Shown: positions 1 through 7,553, counted from the first letter of the stretch. The stretch is DNA of 19,327 bases from Pseudomonadota bacterium (GCA_023434095.1 JAEYTJ010000073.1:1-19327); one strand, 5' to 3'. Notes: generated from the letters alone by a model not told the origin. Made by a program: numbers and translations.

Positions 1-980
1 ATCCGCACGAGCCTGTCGGCATCCGGCGCGTCGTCGTCGGCGATGATGACGTAACGTGCGTCAGCCGCCACTCCCACCAGCTGCCGCAGCGTGGCGACAA
101 GGTCTTCCGTGGGTGCGAGAGCGACGACCTCGGCACGCGGCAGGCGCCGGCGCACTTCCTCGCGCCAGGCCTCGGCATGGTGGGGGGCCCCCAGCACAAG
201 CGGCTCCCGGCCGACGAACGCCCCGATGGCGTCCGACACGGCCCGATGGGTCAGGCGCCAGTAATCGCGTGCGGCGGCGCGCATTTCCACGAGCGCGGCG
301 GCGTCAGGCAGGGGGGCTCTCGCGTCGCTGAGCCACGCCGCGGTCGTCGCGTCCAGAACGTCGACGGGGGGCAACGGGGGAAAGGACGGCGTCACGACAT
401 CCGGCAGATCCACCCCGCCAATGCCGTCGCTCAGGCCGAGGCGAAGGGCCAGGGCGAAGACATAACCATCACCCGTGTCCGGCGCGAGGCTCCCGCAGGC
501 ACGGAGGGCGTCAGAACGGGCAAGCAGGCTCCATGGCGCCAGGGCGCCGCCAAGCAGCTGGGCGACCCCGCGCGGCGCTTTGGGGGAGGGCCGGGACCAA
601 CTGCGTGGCAGGGGATCGGCGGCCGAGGTCTTCAGCAGAATGCCGCCCAAGCGGGGATCGGCCTTCGCCAGCATCCGCTCGAAATACTGCGGAGGAACCT
701 GCGCTCCCGCCGGCGCAAAGGCGATGAAGGACCCGCTCGCGGCCTGGATTCCCCGGTTCGCCTGTTCCTCCGGCGAACCAGCCCCTTCGGCTGAGACAAT
801 GGTCAGGCTGGCAGGTCCTGCCGGCCCCTCAATTTCATGAAGAGCCGCCCGGTCTTCCTCATCACAGGTGACAAGAATTTCGACGCAGAGAGTTTGCGCA
901 ATCAGCGAACGCAGCGTCGAGAGCGTTTCGGCCGGCCTTCCGGCGCCGGGAACGATGACCGTGACGGACCGCTCTAGCAT
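1..980 (-). CDS. GT2-like glycosyltransferase, C-terminus cut by the left window edge
   Basis: Reading the minus strand from the ATG at 980 gives 326 uninterrupted codons to the edge of the window, so the end of the gene is missing. The first 200 residues look like a GT-A family 2 glycosyltransferase: a SVTVIVP first strand at 5-11, an N-R-G-I-Q-A-A-S-G-S-F-I-A-F segment at 75-88 where the metal-binding DXD normally follows, and a late PWSLLARSDALRACG acceptor-side segment near 149-163. The expected DXD is replaced by APAGA (89-93). A second stretch near the edge, ARYVIIADDDAP (308-319), resembles the DXD strand of another GT-A module. The start codon overlaps the end of the preceding glycosyltransferase gene by 7 nt, implying translational coupling. 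Likely role is glycan assembly in the cytoplasm; the sugar substrate cannot be inferred. Confidence 0.72.
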   Translation of the reverse strand, partial: MLERSVTVIVPGAGRPAETLSTLRSLIAQTLCVEILVTCDEEDRAALHEIEGPAGPASLTIVSAEGAGSPEEQANRGIQAASGSFIAFAPAGAQVPPQYFERMLAKADPRLGGILLKTSAADPLPRSWSRPSPKAPRGVAQLLGGALAPWSLLARSDALRACGSLAPDTGDGYVFALALRLGLSDGIGGVDLPDVVTPSFPPLPPVDVLDATTAAWLSDARAPLPDAAALVEMRAAARDYWRLTHRAVSDAIGAFVGREPLVLGAPHHAEAWREEVRRRLPRAEVVALAPTEDLVATLRQLVGVAADARYVIIADDDAPDADRLVR

Positions 981-2266
981 GCCGGTCCGGCTTCGACGCC
1001 GCCACGCGCGCTGAACGACTCGATCAGGGCGCGATAGCGCTGGATCATGATCGATCCGTTGAGGCCGGCGTCCCAGCGCTCCTCCACGGTCGCCCGGTTT
1101 ATGGTAAGGGCCTGGTCGACCAGGACGTCGTCCATTGCGGCGCGCTCGATCGCGCCGGCCAGACCCGCCACGTCGTGCGGCGACAGCAGGAAGCCGGTTC
1201 GCCCATTTTCGACCCATTCCGCCCCGCAGGACGTATCGGACTGGATCGGAAAGCTGCCCATGGCCATCGATTCCAGCAGCGTCGTGGAAATGCCGTCGGA
1301 TATGCCGCAGCCGATGGTGATCCGCGACTGCCCGATGCGCTCGAGAACGTCGGCATGCGAGGGGAAGTAGCTGTCGCTGACGATGTTCAAGCCGGTATCC
1401 TCGGCCAGTCGGTTGGAAACGCGAATCACGTCCGGCGAGCCGAGAGCGACGCGGATCGTGTACCCGCGCAGTGCGGGCGCGGCCAGCCGCACCGCGGCGA
1501 GGATGTGCAGCGCCCGGCCGGACCACCCATGGTAGCCCTTGATGGTGATCTGCTTGCGCCGGGAAGGGGGCGACAGCTCGTCCGCCGGCGGAACGTCCTC
1601 GAAGTTCATGCCCCCGGAAGCCGGCACGGGCGGCAGAAGAACGCCCCGAAAGCCCATTTCCTGAACGATTTGCAGATCGCGGCGGCATTCCGCGAGATAG
1701 GCATCGATCGAGCCGGCAATGGCGGACAGCCTGTCCTGATGATCCCGAAGCTTGCGATACAGGAAGATGTCGCTTCCCCAGTTGGACAGGAGCCATGGCG
1801 GGAAAGCGTCGCCGAGATGCTGCTTGCCGGCGAGGCACAGATAGCCCGCCATCTGCACTTCCATGGAATGAACCAGGGACGGCCGGAACCGTCTGATCGC
1901 CTCCATCAGATGAAGCGGCTGGGCGAAGGGCGTGCTCTTGGGGATGAAGGAGGGAATCCAGCTCCTGTACCCGGTCTGCTCGTTCAGCCGCCGGGCTTCG
2001 GCGTCGAGGGCCAGGGGGGGCTCGAAAACACCGACCTCCCCCGCGCCCAGCGCGTCGAGATCGTCCTCCGACCGGACATGCTTCCAGGCCCGCAGCGACC
2101 GCGATACCTGCTGGCGGTAGACGGGCAGGACGACGAAGCGCAGATGGGGCGCGCGCACCATGTTCAGCCAGCGCGCCGTGTGCACACTCGACGACATGGC
2201 GACGACAAGCACCACGGACGGGCGCGGACCCGCCGGAGGAGATGTGTGTTCCGGCGCCGGGCTCAT
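974..2266 (-). CDS. GT-B fold glycosyltransferase (GT1/GT4 type)
   Basis: The 430-residue protein has the two-domain layout of nucleotide-sugar-dependent GT-B glycosyltransferases. The N-terminal Rossmann half starts with VVLVVAMSSSVHTARWLNM (18-36) and includes an SNWGSDIFLY segment (161-170). The C-terminal half carries the Glycos_transf_1 pattern: IGCGISDGISTTLLESMAMGSFPIQSD (318-344) followed by AEWVENGRTGFLLSP (349-363), where the family binds the sugar-nucleotide phosphates. It would transfer a sugar from an activated donor in the cytoplasm; donor and acceptor are unknown. The ATG at 2266 overlaps the stop of the upstream small gene in an ATGA arrangement, and its own end overlaps the next glycosyltransferase start, so these three genes are almost certainly one operon. 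Length is normal for the family. Confidence 0.85.
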   Translation of the reverse strand: MSPAPEHTSPPAGPRPSVVLVVAMSSSVHTARWLNMVRAPHLRFVVLPVYRQQVSRSLRAWKHVRSEDDLDALGAGEVGVFEPPLALDAEARRLNEQTGYRSWIPSFIPKSTPFAQPLHLMEAIRRFRPSLVHSMEVQMAGYLCLAGKQHLGDAFPPWLLSNWGSDIFLYRKLRDHQDRLSAIAGSIDAYLAECRRDLQIVQEMGFRGVLLPPVPASGGMNFEDVPPADELSPPSRRKQITIKGYHGWSGRALHILAAVRLAAPALRGYTIRVALGSPDVIRVSNRLAEDTGLNIVSDSYFPSHADVLERIGQSRITIGCGISDGISTTLLESMAMGSFPIQSDTSCGAEWVENGRTGFLLSPHDVAGLAGAIERAAMDDVLVDQALTINRATVEERWDAGLNGSIMIQRYRALIESFSARGGVEAGPAC

Positions 2267-2703
2267 GACAGCCTGGCGATCATCGCGCCGAGATGGCGGG
2301 CAAAACGCGCCGGATCGAAGGCAAGCTTGCCGTAGAGGACCGTGGACGGGGACAGCCAGTCGCGGTCGGGATGCTGGATCATCACGACCGGCGCGGCGCC
2401 ATTAAGATGTGCTTCCGCCAGCCTCATCTTCATGGGGGAGCCGAAAGCGACCCCGGCATAGAGGCGCGCCCCGAGCAGCGCCCGGCCGTCGCCGCTTGCC
2501 GCCCCATCGCGTTCGTCGATATCGATCCCGAGATCCCAGCGGGCGACGCCCAGCGCCAGCGAGACATCGGGATTGTCGACATCGATGAAACGCAGGCCGA
2601 CCGTGGAGAGCCAGGGCTCGGCGAAGTAAAGCGAGGAAATGCAGAACAGCGCGCGGCCGGACCGACCCTCCTGGCCGTCGAAAACGATCAGAGGTTTGGT
2701 CAC
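2263..2703 (-). CDS. Unrecognised protein in the glycosyltransferase operon
   Basis: I do not recognise this family. The likely start is the GTG at 2703, giving 146 residues beginning VTKPLIVFDG; a GGGGAG about 9 nt upstream could serve as ribosome binding site. Reading upstream in frame gives proline/arginine-rich sequence antisense to nothing conserved that runs into the neighbouring oxidase gene, so a longer start is less likely, although an ATG at 2790 is possible. The protein is soluble in appearance, with no signal peptide or membrane helix, and is rich in short hydrophobic strands. It contains AEPWLSTVGLRFIDVDNPDV in its first third and VVMIQHPDRDWLSPSTVLYG in its last third. The stop overlaps the ATG of the GT-B glycosyltransferase by 4 nt, so it is translated together with glycan genes and may assist them. 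That role is inference from position only. Confidence 0.65.
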   Translation of the reverse strand: MTKPLIVFDGQEGRSGRALFCISSLYFAEPWLSTVGLRFIDVDNPDVSLALGVARWDLGIDIDERDGAASGDGRALLGARLYAGVAFGSPMKMRLAEAHLNGAAPVVMIQHPDRDWLSPSTVLYGKLAFDPARFARHLGAMIARLS

Positions 2704-2833
2704 GCGCGCTCGGCTCCCCGCTTTCCAGCGCCTTTTAGGCCCCGTCACGGTCGCACGCAATGCTCCCGCGCCCGGCCCCCGGGCAGGCATGCGCCCTTCT
2801 GCACAGCGCGGCGTGGCGCGGGGAGGCGGCCTG

Positions 2834-4213
2834 CTAGACAGGACCGTCGCCGAACAGGCGCAGCGCGCGGGCGGCGGCGGCCTCGCCGGAGGCGAAGGCG
2901 CCGGCGAGCGTCCCCCAGCCGCTTGCCGGCACATAGTCGCCGGCGAGGAAGATGCGGTTCTGCACGGTATCGGCGAAAACGCGCCGCTGGGCCCCCTGGC
3001 CGGGCAGGGCGGGACTGAGCGCGCCGCGGATCAGCGGGTCCTGCCCCCAGCGCGACGATACCGCCTCGGACACTGCCGTCTCGGCGCCGGGAAAGTTGGC
3101 GCGCAGCCAGGCCTGCACCAAGGGCAGGGCGGCCTCCTCGCCCTTCTCGGCGATGGTGCGGGCCTGCGCGTCGGCGAAGGTGAGCACGTGCAGGTCGCTG
3201 CCGTTGATCCGCCCCCGTAGCAGGGCCGGCGGGGCGGCATTGGCCCTGGCCAGCACCGCTTCGTTGGGCAGCAGGCCGAGCGGATTGCCGGCGAGCGTGA
3301 ACGCCACCTGTTCCAGATGACCGGCGGCGATCGCCCGCAGCGCCGTCACCAGCCGCACCGGCAGCACCGGATTGAAGCGTATCGCCCCGGCGGCCAGAAC
3401 CGGCGCCGGTACGGCGAGCACGATGGCACGGGCGCGGATCGGCGCGCGCTGCCCGCGTATCGAAACCGCGTGGAAGCGCCCGCCATTGGTGACGAGCGTG
3501 ACCGGCGCCTCCCGCTGCACGTTCACCCAGGCGCCGAGCGCCTCCATGAGCGCGCCGACGCCGAAGGGGCTGGTCGTGTCATCCGGCCGCGCGTCGCGGC
3601 GGGCGAGGTCGAGCGCGGAAAGGGCGGCGAGCGGGCGCCCGCAGCTCAAGGGGCCGAGCAGCTGCATCACCGTTGCGGCCCAGGGGCCACCCGAGCCGGG
3701 TGTGCCTTTTGCCGGCGGCGGGGCGCTGGCAAGGGCCTGGGCGGCCGCGACGTCCTTGCCGCCCTCGGTCGCCGCGAGCATGTCGCGGCGCGCCGCGCCC
3801 AGCGTGGCGGCAAAGGCGTCATAGGCGCTCTCGCGCACCTCGCGGCCATCGGCGAACAGCCGGCGCCCGGAGGGCAGGGCAATGAGCTGCTGACCCGCCG
3901 CCTGCGCGCTGGCGCCAAGTGGGCCGTCGCCTCCGGCGAAACCGCCGGCGCCGAGATCGACCTTCATCCCGAAGGCGGTCTCGGTGCGGGCCCGCCCGCC
4001 CAGCCGTGGCCCGGCCTCCAGCAGCACATAGGAGCGCTTGGCCTCGGCGATGCGGCGTGCGGCCGCGATGCCGGCCGCGCCGCCGCCGATGATGACGATA
4101 TCGACATCGCTCGCCCCGGCTTGGGCGAGGGCAGGCGCCGGCAGCAGCGCGGCGGAGGCGGCGGCGAGAAAATGGCGGCGGTTCAGCGTGCCGGGAAGGC
4201 GCGGTCGGGTCAT
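2834..4213 (-). CDS. Tat-exported FAD-dependent amine oxidase-like protein
   Basis: The protein has 459 residues from the ATG at 4213. An upstream in-frame start at 4252 exists, but the chosen start places a Tat signal, NRRHFLAAASAALLPAPALA, at 11-30, so export to the periplasm is likely. The mature part opens with the dinucleotide-binding motif VDIVIIGGGAAG (37-48), the acidic end of strand two and the flavin motif LLEAGPRLGGRART (64-77). The C-terminus has the amine-oxidase FAD-closing motif RIFLAGDYVPASGWGTLAGA. Together these place it in the flavin amine oxidase (monoamine oxidase/phytoene desaturase-like) superfamily. The substrate is unknown. It is on the same strand as the glycan genes but 130 nt upstream of them, so co-transcription is uncertain. 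No second subunit or electron acceptor gene is adjacent. Confidence 0.82.
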   Translation of the reverse strand: MTRPRLPGTLNRRHFLAAASAALLPAPALAQAGASDVDIVIIGGGAAGIAAARRIAEAKRSYVLLEAGPRLGGRARTETAFGMKVDLGAGGFAGGDGPLGASAQAAGQQLIALPSGRRLFADGREVRESAYDAFAATLGAARRDMLAATEGGKDVAAAQALASAPPPAKGTPGSGGPWAATVMQLLGPLSCGRPLAALSALDLARRDARPDDTTSPFGVGALMEALGAWVNVQREAPVTLVTNGGRFHAVSIRGQRAPIRARAIVLAVPAPVLAAGAIRFNPVLPVRLVTALRAIAAGHLEQVAFTLAGNPLGLLPNEAVLARANAAPPALLRGRINGSDLHVLTFADAQARTIAEKGEEAALPLVQAWLRANFPGAETAVSEAVSSRWGQDPLIRGALSPALPGQGAQRRVFADTVQNRIFLAGDYVPASGWGTLAGAFASGEAAAARALRLFGDGPV

Positions 4214-4441
4214 ACGGGCATGTCTCACGCGGTGTGGCGCACAGGCTAGCATGGCCGGCCGGGCGGGCGAAGGCGCCGGCCGGCGGGTCGCGTGAGCTGC
4301 CGCAGACGCCGGCTAAGCACTTGCGCCGAATCATGTTTTGTTCGCGGGGAACGAATCGGGACTCGCCGGGCGGAAATGCGAATCAAGACCTAAAACGCAC
4401 CGGCCGCGCGTCGCGCCCAAGTTCCCGGCAAACGCCCCGGC

Positions 4442-4470
4442 TTGAGAGGCGGGATCGGGCGCCCTAACTA
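4442..4470 (+). promoter_or_regulatory. Candidate promoter of the EI24-type gene
   Basis: The 283-nt divergent gap 4214-4496 holds no further gene that I can support. Close to the right-hand gene, TTGAGA (4442-4447) lies 17 nt before TAACTA (4465-4470). The -35 match to the sigma-70 consensus is good and the -10 match is poor. A small inverted repeat CCTA-AC-TAGG overlaps the -10. Transcription would start about 20 nt before the ATG at 4497, which has AAGGGGAA as its ribosome binding site. Confidence 0.3.
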
Positions 4471-4496
4471 GGGGCGGTCGCCACAAGGGGAACTCA

Positions 4497-5159
4497 ATGC
4501 TGCGGGATGCGATCACGGCTTTCGCCCAGACCTTTTCGCCGGATTATCGCCGCGTATTGCTGCGCTCGGTCGGCCTCGCCATCGGGCTGCTGATCGCTCT
4601 CGGCATCGGGGCGCATTACGCCCTGACCTATTTCGTCGCGCTGGACCTGCGCTGGGCCGAGATCACCATCGATATCCTCGCCGCCTTCGGCATCTTCATC
4701 GGCGCGATCTTCCTGGTGCCTCCGGTGACCTCGCTCATCGCCGGCCTGTTCCTCGACGATGTCGCTGCGCAGGTCGAGCGCCGCGATTTCCCGATGGAGC
4801 CGGAGGGGCAGGCGCTGCCGATCGGCCGCTCGCTGGTGCTCACGCTCAAGTTCTTCGGCATCATGCTGGCGGTGAACCTGGTGGCGCTGCTGCTCCTGCT
4901 GGTGCCGGGCGTCAATCTCGTCGTGTTCTATGTCGCCAACGGCTACCTGCTCGGGCGCGAATATTTCCAGCTCGCGGCCATGCGCTACCGTAGCGAGGAC
5001 GAGGTGGCGCTGCTGCGCCGCCACCATGCGGTGGCGATCTTCCTCGGCGGGCTGGTGATCGCCGCCGTGGTCTCGGTGCCGATCCTCAACCTCGTCACCC
5101 CGGTCTTCGCCACCATCTTCATGGTGCGGCTGCACAAGCGGCTTTCCCGGCAGGGGTGA
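4497..5159 (+). CDS. EI24/CysZ-like integral membrane protein
   Basis: The 220-residue product has about four hydrophobic spans (roughly 22-46, 58-85, 115-150 and 182-210) and matches the EI24 domain group, which includes the sulfate transporter CysZ. The pattern VFYVANGYLLGREYFQLAAMR (141-161) is typical of this family in alphaproteobacteria. CysZ imports sulfate for cysteine synthesis in enterobacteria, but no sulfur-assimilation gene is nearby here, so a sulfate role is only a possibility. The start is supported by AGGGGA 7-8 nt upstream. The gene converges on nth with only 3 nt between the stop codons. Membrane localisation is inferred from hydrophobicity. Confidence 0.82.
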   Translation: MLRDAITAFAQTFSPDYRRVLLRSVGLAIGLLIALGIGAHYALTYFVALDLRWAEITIDILAAFGIFIGAIFLVPPVTSLIAGLFLDDVAAQVERRDFPMEPEGQALPIGRSLVLTLKFFGIMLAVNLVALLLLLVPGVNLVVFYVANGYLLGREYFQLAAMRYRSEDEVALLRRHHAVAIFLGGLVIAAVVSVPILNLVTPVFATIFMVRLHKRLSRQG

Positions 5160-5162
5160 GGC

Positions 5163-6008
5163 TCAGGCCGGCGTCTTTTCCGGCCAGCGGCACAGATCCG
5201 CGATGAGGCAGCGCGGGCACTCCGGCTTCAGCGCCTTGCACACATAGCGCCCGTGCAGGATCAGCCAGTGATGGGCGTGCAGCTTGAAGCGGTCGGGGAT
5301 GACGCGCTCCAGCCCCAGTTCCACCTCCAGCGGGGTCTTGCCGGGGGCAAGGCCGGTGCGGTTGGCGATGCGGAACAGGTGGGTGTCGACAGCGATGGTC
5401 GGCAGGCCGAAGGCGATGTTGAGCACGACATTCGCGGTCTTGCGGCCGACGCCCGGCAGCATCTCCAGCGCCGCGCGGTCGGCCGGCACCTGTCCGCCAT
5501 GCTCGGCGATGAGGCGGCGGGAGAGTTCCACCACGTTCTTCGCCTTGCCGCGATAAAGGCCGAGGGTACGGATGTGCTGCGCGACGCCTTCCTCGCCCAG
5601 CGCCACCATCGCGTGCGGGGTGGGTGCGGCCCTGAACAGGCCGCGCGTCGCCTTGTTCACCCCGGCATCGGTCGCCTGCGCGGAAAGCACCACCGCCACC
5701 AGGAGAGTGAAAGCGTCGTGGTGCTCCAGCTCGCCTTCGGGATGCGGGTTGGCGGCTTCGAAGCGGGTGAAGGCGGTGACGATCTCTTCCTCGCTCCACG
5801 GGCGGAAGGCCCCGCCGATCGCGGCGGCAGCCGCGTTGGCCACGGCGCGGCGGCGGGCAGGGCGGGCGGCGGCCTGCTCTTCCAGCACCGCTACGGCGGC
5901 CTTGGTCGCGGCCTTCGCCTTGCGCGTGCCGGATGCGACCGCTTTCGCCGCACCCCGCTTGCGCAGGCGCGCGCCGGGCCGCACCGAATCCTTGTCCTCA
6001 TTCGCCAT
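5163..6008 (-). CDS. nth: Endonuclease III (DNA glycosylase/AP lyase)
   Basis: The protein removes oxidised pyrimidines from DNA and nicks abasic sites in base excision repair. All hallmarks are present: LSAQATD (108-114), the helix-hairpin-helix LPGVGRKTANVVL (184-196) with catalytic lysine K190, the catalytic aspartate D208 in AVDTHLFR, and the [4Fe-4S] cluster cysteines C257-X6-C264-X2-C267-X5-C273. The 281-residue form from the ATG at 6008 is about 70 residues longer than the E. coli enzyme. The extra N-terminus is rich in Ala, Lys and Arg and looks disordered. An in-frame ATG at 6044 is rejected because it lies inside the coding region of the divergent gene. The ribosome binding site is weak (AGG 6-7 nt before the ATG). 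It is divergent from the DUF2244 gene across only 22 nt. Confidence 0.95.
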   Translation of the reverse strand: MANEDKDSVRPGARLRKRGAAKAVASGTRKAKAATKAAVAVLEEQAAARPARRRAVANAAAAAIGGAFRPWSEEEIVTAFTRFEAANPHPEGELEHHDAFTLLVAVVLSAQATDAGVNKATRGLFRAAPTPHAMVALGEEGVAQHIRTLGLYRGKAKNVVELSRRLIAEHGGQVPADRAALEMLPGVGRKTANVVLNIAFGLPTIAVDTHLFRIANRTGLAPGKTPLEVELGLERVIPDRFKLHAHHWLILHGRYVCKALKPECPRCLIADLCRWPEKTPA

Positions 6009-6016
6009 TTTCGACC

Positions 6017-6022
6017 TATAAT
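6017..6022 (+). promoter_or_regulatory. Consensus -10 box TATAAT just before the DUF2244 start
   Basis: A perfect TATAAT lies 8 nt upstream of the ATG at 6031, inside the 22-nt gap between nth and the DUF2244 gene. If it is a sigma-70 -10 element, transcription begins at or within a base or two of the ATG, giving a leaderless mRNA. A TTGTCC at 5992-5997, within nth, could act as -35, with a long 19-nt spacer. No good Shine-Dalgarno is seen before 6031, which fits a leaderless start. Confidence 0.4.
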
Positions 6023-6030
6023 GTGAGCCC

Positions 6031-6561
6031 ATGAGCGCTGCCAATACCGTCTCACCGATCGAGGGCGCCGGCCTACCCGAGCCGGAGCTGTTTTCCGTGC
6101 GCTACCAGCCGCACCGTTCGCTCGGACCGCGCGGCTTCATGGTGGTGATGGCGATCATCGCCGGCATCAGCTTCGTCTGCGGGCTCGCCTTCCTGATGAT
6201 GGGGGCCTGGCCGGTGTTCGGCCTGTTCGGGCTCGACGTGCTGGCGATCTGGTGGGGCTTCCGGCTGAATTTTCGTGCCGCCCGCGCTTGCGAGGAGATC
6301 ACGGTGACGCCGAGCGTCATCCGGCTGCGCCATGTCACGGCGGACGGCACGGAATATCGCGAGGAGCTGAACCCGCTCTGGACCCGGCTCACCTGCGATG
6401 AGATCGAGGATTTCGGCGTGCAGCGCCTGGCGCTGGAGGCGCGCGGCCGGCCTTATGTGATCGGCAGCTTCCTGCACACGGCGCAGCGCGAGGAACTGGC
6501 GCAGAGCCTTTCCCGCGCGCTCGCGGAGGCCAAGCGCGGTGTGGCGCGCTCCGCCGTCTGA
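6031..6561 (+). CDS. DUF2244 family membrane protein
   Basis: The 176-residue product matches the DUF2244 family, common in alphaproteobacteria and without an assigned function. Conserved features visible are FSVRYQPHRSLGPRGF (21-36), two closely spaced membrane helices (about 36-58 and 62-77), a basic loop FRLNFRAARACE (77-88), and a C-terminal cytoplasmic beta-rich part with EELNPLWTRLTCDE and the final RPYVIGSFLHTAQREELAQSL stretch. It is therefore probably an inner-membrane protein with a soluble C-terminal domain. It precedes the AraC-MGMT repair gene by 72 nt on the same strand and could be co-transcribed with it. A 5-bp GC hairpin at 6587-6599 in that gap lacks a T tract and is unlikely to stop transcription. 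Confidence 0.85.
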   Translation: MSAANTVSPIEGAGLPEPELFSVRYQPHRSLGPRGFMVVMAIIAGISFVCGLAFLMMGAWPVFGLFGLDVLAIWWGFRLNFRAARACEEITVTPSVIRLRHVTADGTEYREELNPLWTRLTCDEIEDFGVQRLALEARGRPYVIGSFLHTAQREELAQSLSRALAEAKRGVARSAV

Positions 6562-6633
6562 CGCCGCCGTCGAAATCGGGTGGCCTGCCCGCGTCGGGCG
6601 TGGTCGGATAGAGGCAGCTTGAGGAGAACGCCC

Positions 6634-7515
6634 GTGCTCGCGCCCAATCTCGACGCCGCCCACCCGCTGGAAATCGCTGCCGCGGATTACGAAATCGTCC
6701 GCCGCGCGGTGGAATATGTGAATCTGCGCTTCCGCGACCAGCCGGAGGTGGAGGAGATCGCCCGCGCCTCCGGCGTGCATCCGCGCGCGCTGACAGACCT
6801 GTTCCGCCGCTGGTGCGGCCTCACTCCGAAGGACTTCCTGCAGGCGGTGACCATCGACGCCGCCCGGCGGGTGCTGACCGAATCCGACAATGTGCTCGAC
6901 GCGGCGTATGAGCTGGGCCTCTCAGGCCCCGGGCGGCTGCACGATCTGTTCGTGGTGCACGAATCCATGTCGCCCGGCGAATGGAAGACCGGCGGGGCCG
7001 GTCTGGTGGTGCGCTTCGGCTTCCATGCCTCGCCCTTCGGCGCGGCGCTGGCCATGGTGACGCCGAGGGGCCTGTGCGGCCTCGCCTTCGCCGACGAGGG
7101 CGAGGAAGACGCGGCGCTGGCCGACATGCGCCGGCGCTGGCCGAACGCGCTCTATATCGAGGACCCTGTCGCCACCGCCCCCTATGCGGCGCGCATCTTC
7201 GACCGCGGCGCTTGGAGCCCCGACGATCCGCTGCGCATCGTCTTCATCGGCACGGATTTCGAGGTGAAGGTGTGGGAGACGCTGATGCGCATTCCGCTCG
7301 GCAAGGCCACCACCTATTCCAGCATCGCCCAATGCGTGGAGAAGCCGAAGGCGGCGCGCGCCATCGGCGCGGCGGTGGGCAAGAACCCGATGTCCTTCGT
7401 CGTGCCCTGCCATCGCGTGCTCGGCAAGAATGGCGATCTCACCGGCTATCACTGGGGCCTCACCCGCAAGCGCGCCATTCTCGGCTGGGAGGCCGGGCAG
7501 CTCACCAAGAGCTGA
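6634..7515 (+). CDS. AraC-type HTH fused to methylated-DNA--protein-cysteine methyltransferase
   Basis: The protein takes the methyl group from O6-methylguanine onto its own cysteine. Residues 18-120 form an AraC-like double helix-turn-helix (EEIARASGVHPRALTDLFRRW at 40-60; ARRVLTESDNVLDAAYELGLSGPGRLHDLF at 77-106). Residues 125-293 are the MGMT unit: ribonuclease-like domain, KVWETLMRIPLGKATTYSSIA (212-232), then the active-site motif PCHR with nucleophile C259 and GYHWGLTRKRAILGWE. It resembles Ada without the N-terminal zinc-cysteine domain that senses methylphosphotriesters, so Ada-style self-activation is not expected. I chose the GTG at 6634 because GAGGAG sits 7 nt upstream; the in-frame GTG at 6580 has no such site. 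It converges on the PACE gene with 20 nt between stops. Confidence 0.92.
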   Translation: MLAPNLDAAHPLEIAAADYEIVRRAVEYVNLRFRDQPEVEEIARASGVHPRALTDLFRRWCGLTPKDFLQAVTIDAARRVLTESDNVLDAAYELGLSGPGRLHDLFVVHESMSPGEWKTGGAGLVVRFGFHASPFGAALAMVTPRGLCGLAFADEGEEDAALADMRRRWPNALYIEDPVATAPYAARIFDRGAWSPDDPLRIVFIGTDFEVKVWETLMRIPLGKATTYSSIAQCVEKPKAARAIGAAVGKNPMSFVVPCHRVLGKNGDLTGYHWGLTRKRAILGWEAGQLTKS

Positions 7516-7553
7516 GCCGCCCGTCCGTCCCGCTTTCAGCGCGGAAGGGCGGC
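7516..7553. terminator. Candidate bidirectional hairpin between the MGMT and PACE genes
   Basis: GCCGCCC at 7516-7522 can pair with GGGCGGC at 7547-7553, and the interior can form a further small stem (CGCT 7531-7534 with AGCG 7538-7541). It begins directly after the MGMT stop and includes the last codons of the convergent PACE gene. There is no T tract, so it may be only a transcript 3' end. Confidence 0.3.

Noticed and set aside
177..794. 205-residue plus-strand open frame near the left edge
   Set aside because: The minus strand here is open from 980 to the edge and encodes GT2-like sequence; the plus frame is a shadow.
1175..2335. 386-residue plus-strand open frame
   Set aside because: It is antisense to the GT-B glycosyltransferase, which has clear family motifs; the plus frame has low-complexity, charged composition and no motif.
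3317..4249. 310-residue plus-strand open frame opposite the amine oxidase-like gene
   Set aside because: It overlaps a gene with a Tat signal and two FAD motifs; the plus frame is Gly/Arg/Ala-rich without motifs.
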